From the NCBI GenBank assembly GCA_944377425.1, contig CALWEX010000012.1, positions 1-64,000 on the forward strand: 64,000 nt of DNA, written 5' to 3'. The stretch's first letter is position 1. Each line of letters opens with the position of its first letter. This document shows positions 1 through 9,452 of the stretch, piece by piece. The DNA comes from an uncultured Clostridia bacterium. GTDB lineage: Bacteria > Bacillota > Clostridia > Lachnospirales > Anaerotignaceae. A program made the position numbers and the translations under genes. Under the pieces are notes generated by a model. The model was not told the origin of the DNA, made no database searches, and saw only the letters and a list, made by a program, of their open reading frames with translations.

Positions 1-32
1 CTTTTGCAGCGGAGCAGCCTTAGAGAATAAAA

Positions 33-201
33 ATGCCGTTAATATAGTTATAATTATTTAAAGCGGCATAGTCAAATTATAATTCATAGTTTAACTATAT
101 TATTAATATGTTTTAAACTTTACATCAGTTATTCTATGCCGCATAAGTCAGAATTAGACACATAAAGAGGCATATACAGGTTTTTGTCTGTGCCTCTTTA
201 T
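33..201. repeat. Nested inverted repeats at window edge
   Basis: GCGGCATAG at 63-71 is the exact reverse complement of CTATGCCGC at 134-142, and ATGCCG at 33-38 can pair with CGGCAT at 64-69, so alternative stems are possible. A further hairpin pairs ATAAAGAGGCA (162-172) with TGCCTCTTTAT (191-201). It has no long T-run after it, so it is terminator-like but weak. Nothing in 1-262 looks coding. Confidence 0.4.
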
Positions 202-262
202 TTAAAAGTACAGGAATTATAGTTAAATTATAGTTAAATAAAAAATAGAAAGGAATACGCTT

Positions 263-505
263 ATGTGCAATCAAGATCTTGTTAATGCTTATTTTGCTTC
301 TGACGAATACATTAAGTCAGAAAATGATAAAGATTATTTGAATTTAATTACATTTTTGCAGAACAATATAAAAGGCAAGTCTTTTTTAGAGTGCGAAGAG
401 ATACTACACTTAGTAATAATTGAAAAAACAGAGCGTGCCTTTTTAGCTGGATATGCCGAAGGACTTAACAGTGAGCAAAATCAGCAATATAAAATAGTAG
501 TTTAA
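263..505 (+). CDS. Small acidic hypothetical protein, 80 aa
   Basis: I do not recognise this protein. The ATG at 263 follows AGAAAGGAAT, an acceptable ribosome site. The product is soluble, with no signal peptide or membrane segment, and is probably mostly helical, with one Cys-containing stretch (FLECEEIL) in the middle. Its codons match the neighbours: AT-rich, with AAA, ATA and CTT common. It stands alone, followed by a large inverted repeat (513-609) and a hairpin with a short T-run (680-717), so it is probably monocistronic. The next gene, gltX, points the other way. Size and isolation suggest an accessory or regulatory protein, but no function can be read from the sequence. Confidence 0.6.
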   Translation: MCNQDLVNAYFASDEYIKSENDKDYLNLITFLQNNIKGKSFLECEEILHLVIIEKTERAFLAGYAEGLNSEQNQQYKIVV

Positions 506-512
506 ATATAAG

Positions 513-609
513 TTTTTAGGTCAATTAGTTACGCTTAAAATTAAGCAAATGTTTATTTTTAGAACATTGCTTTTGTTAAGGCCAATTAACCGGTGTTAAA
601 ACCTAAAAA
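513..609 (+). repeat. Long imperfect stem-loop after the small gene
   Basis: TTTTTAGGT (513-521) is the reverse complement of ACCTAAAAA (601-609). Inside it, AAGCAAATGTT (543-553) pairs with AACATTGCTT (563-572) with one bulge. The two coaxial stems could be a 3' UTR structure or a small RNA. There is no clear T-run on either strand. Confidence 0.4.
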
Positions 610-679
610 ATCTTCAGCACTATTGCTATTATTAATATGAGATTATTCGTTTGCTGCAAATTAAAATATTTATTTGTTT

Positions 680-718
680 AAAAGCCTGTTTGTATTTTTT
701 AAAATATGCAGGCTTTTA
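680..718 (+). terminator. Hairpin terminator
   Basis: AAAAGCCTG (680-688) pairs with CAGGCTTTT (709-717). It lies downstream of the 80-aa gene and ends in TTTT on the plus strand. Confidence 0.6.
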
Positions 719-727
719 ATTTACAGA

Positions 728-760
728 CAAAAATAGCATAGCTTTGGCTATGCTGTTTTT
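728..760. terminator. Bidirectional terminator (gltX end)
   Basis: AGCATAGC (735-742) and GCTATGCT (747-754) form a stem with a TTTG loop. It is flanked by an A-run on the left and a T-run on the right, so it works for gltX on the minus strand and for plus-strand readthrough. Confidence 0.75.
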
Positions 761-769
761 GTTTTAATA

Positions 770-2224
770 TTATTTTTCTAAAAGCTCAATGCCTTTTTTA
801 ATTCTTAAAATTGACTCATCTTTTCCAAGTATGTCCGCAAGCTCCATAGCGCCGCCTGGAGATGTAGGCTTACCAGAAAGAGCTGTTCTTACAGGCCATA
901 AAAGCTGACCGTTTTTAATTCCAAGCTCGCCAACAAGGTTCATAAGAGTGTCATGTATAACTGTTTCGTTCCAGTCAGTAATGCCTTCAAGTACAGGTAC
1001 GCAGGCTTTAAGGCTTGAAAGGGCTATTTCTTCTGTTGTTTTCATTTTCTTATGAACATACAGGTCTGTTGTGTACTCAGGAAGCTCATCGAAGAAGTCC
1101 ACAAGAGCAGGTATGTCATTAAGTGTTTCAAGTCTTTTTTGAAGAAGTAGAGCTATTTTTTTAAGGTCAAGCTCTTTATTTTTAATTACTTTTTCAAGAC
1201 GTGGTATTACAAGTGATAAGTATTTATCCTCGTCCATGTTCTTGATGTATTCGCTGTTCATCCATGTAAGCTTAGCTGTATCGAATATAGCCGGTGATTT
1301 GCTTAAGCCTGAAATATTGAATTTTTCTTTAAGCTCATCAAGTGTAAATATTTCTGTATTGTCGGAAGGACTCCAGCCTAAAAGGGCAATATAGTTCATA
1401 ACTGCTTCTGGTATATAGCCTTTATCTATAAGGTCACCAAAAGAAGCGTCGCCGTTGCGTTTTGAAAGCTTATGGTGTGCGTCTTTCATAACTGGCGGAA
1501 GGTGAACATACTGTGGAGCGTTCCAGCCAAAAGCTTTGTAAAGAAGGTTGTATTTTGGTGTAGATGAAAGATACTCGCTGCCTCTTACAACATGTGTTAT
1601 GTCCATAAGGTGGTCGTCTACTACGTTAGCAAAGTTGTAAGTAGGCATTCCATCGGACTTAATAAGTATCTGGTCGTCAAGCTCGCTGTTTTCAACTGTT
1701 ATTGTGCCGTAAACAGCGTCTGTAAATGTTGTTGTGCCTTCCTGAGGCATTTTCTGGCGAATAACAAAAGGTTTGCCGCTTTTTAAATTCTCCTCAATTT
1801 CTTCTTTTGAAAGTGAAAGACAGTGTCTGTCGTACTTAGCAAAAGCGTCGCCTTCGGCATTGCTTTCTTTAAGGCTGTCAAGACGTTCCTTTGTGCAGAA
1901 GCAGTAGTAAGCTTCGCCTTTTTCAACTAATTCAAGAGCATATTTCATGTAAATGCCTAATTTCATTCTTTCGCTCTGAATGTATGGGCCGTAACCTCCG
2001 TCTTTATCTGGGCCTTCGTCGTGCTCAAGACCTGTTGTTTTAAGTGTGTTGTATATAATGTCAACAGCGCCTTCAACGTATCTTTCCTGGTCGGTATCCT
2101 CAATACGCAGTATAAACTTGCCGCCTTGTGATTTGGCAATAAGGTATTCATAAAGTGCTGTTCTAAGGTTGCCTATGTGCATATAGCCTGTAGGGCTTGG
2201 AGCAAACCTTGTTCTTATCTCCAT
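770..2224 (-). CDS. gltX: Glutamyl-tRNA synthetase
   Basis: This class I aminoacyl-tRNA synthetase charges tRNA with glutamate in the cytoplasm. At 484 aa it has the usual bacterial length. The HIGH-type motif is near the N-terminus ([12 protein letters not shown], residues 8-19) and the KMSKS-type motif is KLSKRNGD at about residue 255. The C-terminal third is the helical anticodon-binding part. The ATG at 2224 follows AAAGGAAG on the minus strand. A MocR regulator lies 83 bp upstream on the same strand, and a strong hairpin terminator follows the stop. Whether it is discriminating or also misacylates tRNA-Gln cannot be settled here. Its product is also the substrate of HemA, encoded at 38.4-39.6 kb. 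Confidence 0.97.
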   Translation of the reverse strand: MEIRTRFAPSPTGYMHIGNLRTALYEYLIAKSQGGKFILRIEDTDQERYVEGAVDIIYNTLKTTGLEHDEGPDKDGGYGPYIQSERMKLGIYMKYALELVEKGEAYYCFCTKERLDSLKESNAEGDAFAKYDRHCLSLSKEEIEENLKSGKPFVIRQKMPQEGTTTFTDAVYGTITVENSELDDQILIKSDGMPTYNFANVVDDHLMDITHVVRGSEYLSSTPKYNLLYKAFGWNAPQYVHLPPVMKDAHHKLSKRNGDASFGDLIDKGYIPEAVMNYIALLGWSPSDNTEIFTLDELKEKFNISGLSKSPAIFDTAKLTWMNSEYIKNMDEDKYLSLVIPRLEKVIKNKELDLKKIALLLQKRLETLNDIPALVDFFDELPEYTTDLYVHKKMKTTEEIALSSLKACVPVLEGITDWNETVIHDTLMNLVGELGIKNGQLLWPVRTALSGKPTSPGGAMELADILGKDESILRIKKGIELLEK

Positions 2225-2307
2225 GTATATCTTCCTTTCGTGTATAATAAACGCTTAAATTCATAGCTAAGATATATTTTACATATTTTAAGCCAAACTG
2301 TAAAGGT

Positions 2308-3729
2308 TTATGTAAGGCTGTCTATACATTCGGCAATGCGGCGTATGCCTGTTTCCATTTTAGGAAGTGTTACGGCGGTAAAACAAAGACGTATATAGCT
2401 TGTGTTACTGCCGTTTATCATAAACCGACTTCCAGGGGAAACGGCTGTGTTTTTGCTGTAAAGAGCCTCGGAAAGGGCAGAGTAGTCGGCGCCTGTGTCT
2501 ATCCAAAGGCTTATGCCGCCGTTTGGCTTATTGTAAGAGCATTTATTTTTAAGAAATCTGTCGCAGTATTTAACAGCATGGCGGTACTGGGTTGCGGCAT
2601 AGCTTACAACGCTGTTTATATGGCTTTTGTATGTGTTTTTGGAAAAATAAATGTCAAGGGCCTTTTGAAGCACACCGGAAGTTGAAATATCCGTTGTATA
2701 CTTAGCGTTCATTATACTTTGAGTTATTTTGTTAGGAAGTACGGCAAAACCCATCCTAAGGCCAGGCATAAGTATTTTGGAAAAACTTTTTATATATATA
2801 ACTCTGCTCTGATAATCAAGGGCTTTATATGGCACAATAGATGACTTAGTGTAGTTAAAGTCGTAAAGGTTGTCGTCTTCTATAATATAAAAATTAAACT
2901 TTTCGGCTAACTCCAGTATACGCCTTTTTTTGGCAAGGGAGCAAGAAACGCCTGTAGGTGTTTGAAAATATGCCATTGAATAAAAAAACTTAGGTTTATA
3001 AAGCTTTGCCATATTTTCTATAGCCGAAACGTCAGGACCGTTTTCGTCAACAGGAATTTCAACTATTCGGCAACCACGGGATATAAAAGCCCCGGCGGCG
3101 CCGTAAAAAGTTGGATTTTCGGTAAAAACAACATCGCCGTAACTTATCATTGCCTTTGACACAATATCTATACCCTGCTGTGCACCAGATAAAATCTGTA
3201 TGTTTTCGGGATATGTGTTTATACCGTAGTCCGTAAGAAAAGAGCAAATTTTCTCTCTAAGTGGCATGTACCCCTGACTGTCTACTGCGGAAAATGCGCC
3301 GCCGCTTTCTCTGTCTAAAAGCTCGTTAAATGCGCTTTTAAATTCGTCAGATGGAAAAAGTGACTGTGGCAGTGATGAGTCAGCAAAGTTTATAAAACCA
3401 GGGGATTTTATGTCGGCCTTGTGCTCAATAAAAGGCGATATGTTTTCTTTTGCCACTGGCTGCGGAATTTCGTCAAGAAGTATAGGGGATACATAAGTGC
3501 CGCTGCCTACTTGGGAGTATGCGGCTTTTTTGTTTATAAGGTATTTATATGCAGATACTATTGTGTCATTGTTTACCCCAAGGCTTTGGGCTAATGGCCG
3601 TATGGCCGGAAGGCGTGTATTGGCTTTTAGTGTGCCGTCTTCTATAAGGCGGCATATACCATCACCTATCTGGCGGTAAAGGGGTATGTCCGAGTCTTTA
3701 TTTATTTTTATATTAAAAACAGAGTCCAT
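2308..3729 (-). CDS. MocR-family GntR/aminotransferase-fold regulator
   Basis: This is a fusion regulator: an N-terminal GntR winged helix (about residues 8-80, including SLGVNNDTIVSAYKYL) joined to a fold type I aminotransferase-like domain (about 110-473). The PLP lysine lies in YIKSFSKILMPGLRMGF, and the aminotransferase-type Asn and Asp/Tyr positions appear in SMAYFQTPTGV and IIEDDNLYDF. MocR proteins usually sense PLP, GABA or related amines and control adjacent genes. No pdxS/pdxT or GABA gene is in this window, so the target is unknown. The ATG at 3729 follows AAAAAAGGAG. It could control itself, the gltX gene 83 bp downstream, or distant genes. A genuine aminotransferase is unlikely because the DNA-binding domain is intact. 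Confidence 0.9.
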   Translation of the reverse strand: MDSVFNIKINKDSDIPLYRQIGDGICRLIEDGTLKANTRLPAIRPLAQSLGVNNDTIVSAYKYLINKKAAYSQVGSGTYVSPILLDEIPQPVAKENISPFIEHKADIKSPGFINFADSSLPQSLFPSDEFKSAFNELLDRESGGAFSAVDSQGYMPLREKICSFLTDYGINTYPENIQILSGAQQGIDIVSKAMISYGDVVFTENPTFYGAAGAFISRGCRIVEIPVDENGPDVSAIENMAKLYKPKFFYSMAYFQTPTGVSCSLAKKRRILELAEKFNFYIIEDDNLYDFNYTKSSIVPYKALDYQSRVIYIKSFSKILMPGLRMGFAVLPNKITQSIMNAKYTTDISTSGVLQKALDIYFSKNTYKSHINSVVSYAATQYRHAVKYCDRFLKNKCSYNKPNGGISLWIDTGADYSALSEALYSKNTAVSPGSRFMINGSNTSYIRLCFTAVTLPKMETGIRRIAECIDSLT

Positions 3730-3770
3730 ATTTTACTCCTTTTTTAAAATATTCAAAGTTTTGTAAATTA

Positions 3771-3795
3771 AAAGTGCCGGCGGAGCCGGCACATA
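3771..3795 (-). terminator. Terminator of the S-layer protein gene
   Basis: GTGCCGGC (774-781 after 3000) pairs with GCCGGCAC (785-792 after 3000). Read on the minus strand it is followed by TTTTAATTT. It is the most GC-rich hairpin near here and separates the surface protein gene from the MocR gene. Confidence 0.7.
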
Positions 3796-3806
3796 GTTAT
3801 TGTATT

Positions 3807-5147
3807 TTATTGCTGTTTGCCTGAGTCACGTCTTGTAACTATCATAGCGTTATTAAGTATTTCGGCAGCCTCAGCTCTTGTTACATAGCTCTTTGGAGCA
3901 AGGGTTCCGTTACTGTTTTTAGTTACTATGCTCTTAAGTGTGCAGTACATAACACCTTCTATTTTGTCGCTTGAAAGCTCGTTTGTATCTGTATATGGAA
4001 GTTTAATTGCCCAGCTGCCTGTAGGGGCTGCACCTGTGTATTTAGCATAGTTATAAATCATCTGGCAGAGCTCTTCTTTTGTAATAGCGCCTGTAGGATT
4101 AAATATACCATCTGACTGTGGCTCTATTATTCCGTTGTGATATGACCACGCAATAGCGTCACGATATGAGCTGCTTTCTGATACATCTGTATATGGGTTT
4201 GAGAAGTTAGAGCTTGCAATTCTTTCAATACGATAGAAAGCTCTTGCGGCGTCCTGCCTTGTAAGGTATTCATTTGGTGAAAATTCGTTTGCTGATGTGC
4301 CTAAAAGTACATCGTTATTATAAAGATTAAGTACGCTCTTATAGTAGGAATCTTTACTTGTTACATCTCTGTATGGGTTTTCAACACCTGATATGCTGTA
4401 GCCTATATCAATAGATTCAACGGTTTTATTAGAATTGTTACTTGTCATTTCGCCTATTTCAGCGTTAGCTGCTGATTCAAACTCAACTCTTATGGTATGG
4501 TCTTTGGCTAAATCGCTGAAAGTATATGTTGTAGGCTTTCCGCCATAAATATCATCAATGTATACACCCTTTACAACATATCCGTCTTTAGGGAGCATTT
4601 CAAAAGTAACACTTTCGCCGCCTTTTGCTGAAACGGTATTGCTTGGAGAAATTTTACCGCCTGTTCCGGCAGAAGCTTTTATGTAAAATGTTTTATCTTT
4701 ATTGGCCTCATTTCGTTCTGCAGTGGCGTTAGGGTCTGTTGTCCAAGCTGAGTTAGCTGTTTCTTTTTCTGGCTCAACTTTTTGGCCTACAAGTTTAGTA
4801 TAGCCTGTGCTTTCTTCTTCTTGTGTATATTTTTTAGTTATTTTTTTAAATTCTGCACGTATTATATGGTCACCAAATATGTTATAAAAAGTATAGCTTG
4901 ATATATCTTCTTTATCTAAACCGTCTACTGTAACGGATTTTATTTCATATCCTTCATCAGGTGTTATTTTAAATGTAAGGTCTTCGCCTTCCGGTACCTC
5001 TACGTTATACTTAGGTGATATACTTCCGCCTTCGCCGCAGGATGCATTTACTGTTGCCATACCATCGGAAGCAAGGGCAGGTACGCATATTGATAATGTT
5101 AATGCTATAGCTGAAGTTATGCTTATTAGTTTTTTAAATACTTTCAT
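3807..5147 (-). CDS. S-layer homology surface protein with two InlB-like repeats
   Basis: This is a secreted cell-surface protein of 446 aa. I start it at the ATG at 5147 because AAGGAGGT sits just upstream and a clean promoter (5199-5227) places transcription start near 5192. Residues 1-26 are a typical signal peptide (KK, hydrophobic core, ALA cleavage). Two related modules of about 70 aa follow (roughly 30-100 and 145-220), each with GxGGxISP near the start and a Tyr/Phe-rich end reading HxIRxEF. They resemble the bacterial InlB B-repeat type. The C-terminal half holds three SLH motifs (about 255, 320 and 385 onward), which in other Bacillota bind pyruvylated cell-wall polymer. A hairpin terminator follows. 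The ligand is unknown. Confidence 0.88.
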   Translation of the reverse strand: MKVFKKLISITSAIALTLSICVPALASDGMATVNASCGEGGSISPKYNVEVPEGEDLTFKITPDEGYEIKSVTVDGLDKEDISSYTFYNIFGDHIIRAEFKKITKKYTQEEESTGYTKLVGQKVEPEKETANSAWTTDPNATAERNEANKDKTFYIKASAGTGGKISPSNTVSAKGGESVTFEMLPKDGYVVKGVYIDDIYGGKPTTYTFSDLAKDHTIRVEFESAANAEIGEMTSNNSNKTVESIDIGYSISGVENPYRDVTSKDSYYKSVLNLYNNDVLLGTSANEFSPNEYLTRQDAARAFYRIERIASSNFSNPYTDVSESSSYRDAIAWSYHNGIIEPQSDGIFNPTGAITKEELCQMIYNYAKYTGAAPTGSWAIKLPYTDTNELSSDKIEGVMYCTLKSIVTKNSNGTLAPKSYVTRAEAAEILNNAMIVTRRDSGKQQ

Positions 5148-5198
5148 TTTTAATACCTCCTTAACTGAATTTATAATTTTTATGTAGCTGCTGATTTC

Positions 5199-5227
5199 AT
5201 TATACATTTTTTTGCACATGTTAACAA
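5199..5227 (-). promoter_or_regulatory. Promoter of the S-layer protein gene
   Basis: On the minus strand TTGTTA (5222-5227) and TATAAT (5199-5204) are separated by 17 bp. The predicted start of transcription lies about 45 nt before the ATG at 5147. Confidence 0.7.
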
Positions 5228-5325
5228 CCGATATAACACGAAAACAAAGCTCTTAAATATTAAGTTTTTATTACATGGAATGTATTTTGTTTCCAATCTT
5301 TAATCTGAAAATTCGGTAATTTGTG

Positions 5326-5354
5326 TTGACAATATAATTTTTATAAAATATAAT
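5326..5354 (+). promoter_or_regulatory. Consensus promoter of alaS leader
   Basis: TTGACA (5326-5331) and TATAAT (5349-5354) are both perfect consensus with an exact 17-bp spacer. Transcription should begin near 5361, at the start of the T-box leader. Confidence 0.85.
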
Positions 5355-5360
5355 TGTTTG

Positions 5361-5620
5361 CGTTAAGCTGTAAAAGGCAAAGAAAAGAAAAAGTAGGTTT
5401 TAAAATACCTTTCAGAGAGACGCCCACGGATTTATCCGGGCTGTAAGGCGCGTTATGTGTGTTTTTTAACTGAAGCAGTCTTTGAGCCGCCGGAGTGAAC
5501 AAAGAGTATCTCTGGACGTAAGCCCTTCGTTACAGGGTATAAAGTGACACCGATTTTTCGGTGTAAATAGGGTGGTACCGCGAGCCTTCGTCCCTAAGAG
5601 CAGGGATTGAAGGCTTTTTT
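5361..5620 (+). promoter_or_regulatory. T-box leader of alaS with terminator
   Basis: The T-box sequence AGGGTGGTACCGCG is present at 5569-5582. It is followed by an intrinsic terminator in which AGCCTTC (5583-5589) pairs with GAAGGCT (5609-5615) before a T-run. Uncharged tRNA-Ala is expected to pair with the specifier in stem I and stabilise the antiterminator. An AGAGAGA tract near 5416 fits the base of stem I. I could not place the alanine specifier codon with confidence by eye. Confidence 0.92.
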
Positions 5621-5680
5621 GTATTTAATTTTAAGTAAATAAAACTATTTTATAAATGTTTTTTAAGGAGGATACCAAAA

Positions 5681-8320
5681 ATGAAACCATTGGGTGTAAA
5701 CGAAATAAGGGAAAAATTCCTTTCATTTTTTGAGTCAAAGGACCATTTAAGACTGCCGTCTGCGTCACTTGTACCGCATAACGACAACAGCCTTTTACTT
5801 ATTAACTCTGGTATGGCGCCTCTTAAGCCATTTTTCACAGGCCAGGAAATTCCACCAAGAAAAAGAGTTACTACATGCCAGAAATGTATAAGAACAGGAG
5901 ATATTGAAAACGTAGGCAAAACAGCCCGTCATGGTACTTTCTTTGAAATGCTTGGAGATTTCTCATTTGGCGATTATTTTAAAAACGAGATTATTCCTTG
6001 GAGCTGGGAGTTTGTAACAAAGGTTCTTGAGATACCTGAGGACAAGCTTTATGTAACAGTTGATAAAGATGATGAGGAAGCAGCTACTATCTGGCACGAA
6101 AAAGTAGGCATTCCTAGAGATAGAATTTTCTACATGGGTAAAGAAGACAATTTCTGGGAGCACGGCACAGGCCCTTGCGGTCCATGCTCCGAAATATATT
6201 ACGACAGAGGCGAAGAATACGGCTGTGGTCAGCCTGGCTGTACTGTAGGCTGCGACTGCGACAGATATATGGAGTTCTGGAACCTTGTATTTACACAGTT
6301 TGACGCTCATGAGGATGGAACTTATTCAGAGCTTGAAAAGAAAAATATAGACACAGGTATGGGTCTTGAAAGAATGGCCACTATTATGCAGGGTGTAGAC
6401 TCAATATTCGATGTTGATACACTTAAAGCCCTTAGAGATGCCGTTTGCAATATTGTCGGTGTTGAGTATATGAAAGACCACAAGACAGACGAAAGCGTTC
6501 GTGTTATCGTAGACCATATCCGCTCTGTAACATTTATGACAGCTGACGGTGTTCTTCCTTCAAACGAAGGCAGAGGTTATGTTTTAAGAAGACTTTTAAG
6601 ACGTGCTGCTCGTCACGGAAAACGCCTTGGAATAGAAAAAGAGTTCCTTGCAGACCTTTGCGAAGTTGTAATTGCTACATCAGGCGATGCTTATCCTGAG
6701 CTTAAAGAGAAAAAGGACTACATTAAGAAAGTTCTTACTGTAGAGGAAAACAGCTTCTACAAGACTCTTGATAAAGGTATGGAAATACTTAAAAACGATA
6801 TAGACGAAATGAAGGCAGCTGGCCAGAGCGTAATGGGAGCAGACAAGAGCTTCAGACTTTACGACACATATGGTTTCCCTATTGAGCTTACAGAGGAGAT
6901 ACTTGAAGAAAACGGCCTTACACTTGATAAAGACGCATTTGCTGCTGAAATGAAAGAGCAGAAAGAAAGAGCAAGAGCTGCAAGAGCAGTATCCAACTAC
7001 ATGGGTGCAGCAGAAACAGTTTACAATCAGCTTGACCCTGCACTTTTAACAGTATTTGATGGATACAATAAAGCAGAAATTGACGACTGCAAGGTAATTG
7101 AGCTTGTAGCTGATAACGCTGTTGCAAACAGTGCTTCTGTAGGCAGTGATGTTGCTGTATTCCTTGACAAAACACCATTTTATGCTGAAATGGGCGGTCA
7201 GGTAGGCGATATAGGTATTATCAAAACAGATATGGGTACTGTTGAGGTTTCTGACACAATACATGTTGTAGGCGGAAAAACAGCTCATATCGGTACTGTT
7301 GTAGACGGTGTTATTACTGTAGGCGAAAAAGCTACAGCTAAAATTGACGAGAAAAACAGACTTTCTATATCAAGAAACCACTCAGCTACACACCTTCTTC
7401 AGAAGGCTTTAAGAGAAGTTTTAGGCACACATGTAGAGCAGGCAGGCTCTTATGTTTCAGCTGATAGACTTAGATTTGACTTTACTCACTTCCAGCCAAT
7501 GACAGAAAGTGAGATAAAGAAGGTTGAAGATATAGTAAACGAAAAAATACTTTCAGGCCTTAACATAGATATATCTGAAAAGTCTATTGATGATGCAAGA
7601 AAAATGGGTGCTATGGCGCTTTTTGGCGAGAAATATGGCGATGTTGTTCGTGTTGTAAATATGGGCGGTTACAGTATAGAGCTTTGCGGTGGTGCTCACC
7701 TTACAAACACAGCGCAGGTTGGTTCATTTAAGATTGTTTCCGAAAACGGTGTTGCTTCCGGTGTAAGACGTATTGAAGCCCTTACAGGCGAAGGTGCTCT
7801 TAAACACTACCAGAGTGAGGAAACAGCACTTAAAGAAATTTGTGCTATGCTTAAAACAAACCCAGATAACATGCTTAAACGCCTTGGTGATATTATTAAA
7901 GAGCAGAAAGACCTTGCTAAAGAGGTTGAAAAGCTTAAAGCTGAAATGGCTTCCGGCGCAGCAGATGAAATACTTAAAAACTGCCAGGAAGTAAACGGAA
8001 TTAATGTAATATGTGCTCAGGTTGAAAATACAAGTGCAGATGACCTTAAAACAATGGGCGATGAGCTTAAAAACAGACTTGGTGAAGCAGTAGTTGTTCT
8101 TGCTTCAAGCGTAGATGGTAAAGTTACTCTTGTGGCTATGGCAACAAAAGGCGCTGTTGATAAAGGCGTACATGCCGGCAAGATAATTAAAGAAGCTGCG
8201 GCTGTTTGCGGCGGTGGCGGCGGCGGTAAGCCAGCTATGGCTCAGGCAGGCGGCAAAGACGCTTCAAAAATAGGCGACGCACTTAAAAAAGCCGAAGAAG
8301 TTATAAAATCACAGTTATAA
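5681..8320 (+). CDS. alaS: Alanyl-tRNA synthetase
   Basis: This class II synthetase charges tRNA-Ala and edits mis-acylated Ser/Gly. The 879-aa length is standard. The class II catalytic domain (about 1-240) contains the TGTGPCGPCSEIYYDRG-like metal and ATP region, here HGTGPCGPCSEIYYDR. The editing domain carries the zinc ligands NHSATHLL (about 565) and CGGAH (about 670). A helical linker leads to a C-Ala domain with a Gly-rich GGGGGGKPAMAQAGG tract at the end. The ATG at 5681 follows AAGGAGGA. It is expressed from the T-box leader upstream and ends in a strong hairpin. Codon use (many CTT, ACA and AAC) suggests high expression. Confidence 0.98.
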   Translation: MKPLGVNEIREKFLSFFESKDHLRLPSASLVPHNDNSLLLINSGMAPLKPFFTGQEIPPRKRVTTCQKCIRTGDIENVGKTARHGTFFEMLGDFSFGDYFKNEIIPWSWEFVTKVLEIPEDKLYVTVDKDDEEAATIWHEKVGIPRDRIFYMGKEDNFWEHGTGPCGPCSEIYYDRGEEYGCGQPGCTVGCDCDRYMEFWNLVFTQFDAHEDGTYSELEKKNIDTGMGLERMATIMQGVDSIFDVDTLKALRDAVCNIVGVEYMKDHKTDESVRVIVDHIRSVTFMTADGVLPSNEGRGYVLRRLLRRAARHGKRLGIEKEFLADLCEVVIATSGDAYPELKEKKDYIKKVLTVEENSFYKTLDKGMEILKNDIDEMKAAGQSVMGADKSFRLYDTYGFPIELTEEILEENGLTLDKDAFAAEMKEQKERARAARAVSNYMGAAETVYNQLDPALLTVFDGYNKAEIDDCKVIELVADNAVANSASVGSDVAVFLDKTPFYAEMGGQVGDIGIIKTDMGTVEVSDTIHVVGGKTAHIGTVVDGVITVGEKATAKIDEKNRLSISRNHSATHLLQKALREVLGTHVEQAGSYVSADRLRFDFTHFQPMTESEIKKVEDIVNEKILSGLNIDISEKSIDDARKMGAMALFGEKYGDVVRVVNMGGYSIELCGGAHLTNTAQVGSFKIVSENGVASGVRRIEALTGEGALKHYQSEETALKEICAMLKTNPDNMLKRLGDIIKEQKDLAKEVEKLKAEMASGAADEILKNCQEVNGINVICAQVENTSADDLKTMGDELKNRLGEAVVVLASSVDGKVTLVAMATKGAVDKGVHAGKIIKEAAAVCGGGGGGKPAMAQAGGKDASKIGDALKKAEEVIKSQL

Positions 8321-8335
8321 TATAAAACGGCAATG

Positions 8336-8371
8336 CAGTTCTTCCCGTCAATAACGGGAGGAACTGTTTTT
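8336..8371 (+). terminator. alaS terminator
   Basis: CAGTTCTTCCCGT (8336-8348) pairs with ACGGGAGGAACTG (8354-8366), with one G-T pair, and is followed by TTTTT. Confidence 0.85.
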
Positions 8372-8418
8372 ATACCTGTATAAATATTAAATTTATACGA
8401 ATATACATTATTTTTTTG

Positions 8419-8447
8419 TTGCGGTTATTTTAAGTATGGAATATAAT
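8419..8447 (+). promoter_or_regulatory. Promoter of the AEC-AEC-hydratase operon
   Basis: TTGCGG (8419-8424), a 17-bp spacer and TATAAT (8442-8447) lie about 42 nt before the first carrier gene. Confidence 0.6.
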
Positions 8448-8488
8448 GTGTTTATGCTGTAAACATGTGTGTTTTCGGGGGTGGCGGC

Positions 8489-9418
8489 ATGGAGTATTTT
8501 AATATTATTGTTCAGCAGGTATGCTTTTTTTCAACAGCTCTTGCCGTAGGCTTTATAGCCCAGAGAGTTAATTTTATAACTGATGAAATGATACTCTCTT
8601 TGTCAAAGCTTATTATGCGTGTTATAGTGCCTATAATGGTTCTAACCGTTACGGCTTCCAGCGGTACAAGAAGCGAGCTTTTTTCGGTATGGCCTTTTGC
8701 CCTTTGTGCTGTTGGAATGTATATTATACATTTTGTGGTAAGCTTTGTTACAGGTAAGGCAATAAGGCTTAAAAAACCGGAGATAAACTCACATGTCTGT
8801 TCCTGCACATTTGTAAACAGCGCTCTTATAGGCTATCCTATTGTAATGGCTATGTTTCCTGAAAAGTCCGGACTTTTTATAGCGGCGTTTCTTGTAGTTG
8901 AAACTTTTGTTACATGGACAGCCGGTGTGCTTGTTTTATCCAGCGCCCACGGAAAAGGACGTATTGATGTTAAAAAAATGATAACGCCAATGACAGTAGC
9001 CCTTATAATAGGTATTATAATGGTTCTGCTGGATATTCATCCTAAAAATATAGTTTGGGATACACTTACAGGCATAGGAGCTACACAGAAGTATTTGGGG
9101 CTTATATACATAGGCGCAGATATTGGCCGCAGAGGATTTAAAAAGCTTTTTGCTAAGCCTAAAGTATTTTTAACTGTGCCAATTAAGCTTATACTGGCGC
9201 CTTTGGCAGTATTTTTTATATACAATTTAATAGGTGTTGCAGAAGATATGAAGATGGCCATAACCGTTTTTTCAATGCTTCCTACAATGCTTGTAATAAC
9301 AATACTTACTATGGAATATGACGCGGCGCCGGACTATGGCTCGGGAGCTATACTGGCAACTACTGTAAGCTGTCTGTTTACAATGCCGCTGGTATTTTAT
9401 ATAATTTCGTTTTTTTAG
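8489..9418 (+). CDS. AEC-family transporter, first of a tandem pair
   Basis: This is a membrane carrier of the auxin efflux carrier (AEC) family, 309 aa with about ten hydrophobic segments. I place the start at ATG 8489 because GGGGGTGG lies at the right distance. An in-frame upstream GTG at 8465 would add only eight residues and lacks such a site. AEC proteins in bacteria move organic anions such as malate, malonate or citrate-like acids. The second carrier begins 34 bp later and is clearly a paralogue: both share GFxxQ-V near the N-terminus, a GYPI/GIPL segment, and a conserved ATQKYLG/TSKYFAS stretch. The operon ends in a hydratase of the aconitase family, so a tri- or dicarboxylate is the likely substrate. 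Confidence 0.85.
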   Translation: MEYFNIIVQQVCFFSTALAVGFIAQRVNFITDEMILSLSKLIMRVIVPIMVLTVTASSGTRSELFSVWPFALCAVGMYIIHFVVSFVTGKAIRLKKPEINSHVCSCTFVNSALIGYPIVMAMFPEKSGLFIAAFLVVETFVTWTAGVLVLSSAHGKGRIDVKKMITPMTVALIIGIIMVLLDIHPKNIVWDTLTGIGATQKYLGLIYIGADIGRRGFKKLFAKPKVFLTVPIKLILAPLAVFFIYNLIGVAEDMKMAITVFSMLPTMLVITILTMEYDAAPDYGSGAILATTVSCLFTMPLVFYIISFF

Positions 9419-9452
9419 GGGATAAGTTATAATTTATATTTGGGGATATATT

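Noticed and set aside
5148-5219. N-terminal extension of the S-layer protein to an ATG at 5219
   Set aside because: It would put extra residues before a perfect signal peptide and begin upstream of the predicted transcription start; the ATG at 5147 has AAGGAGGT.
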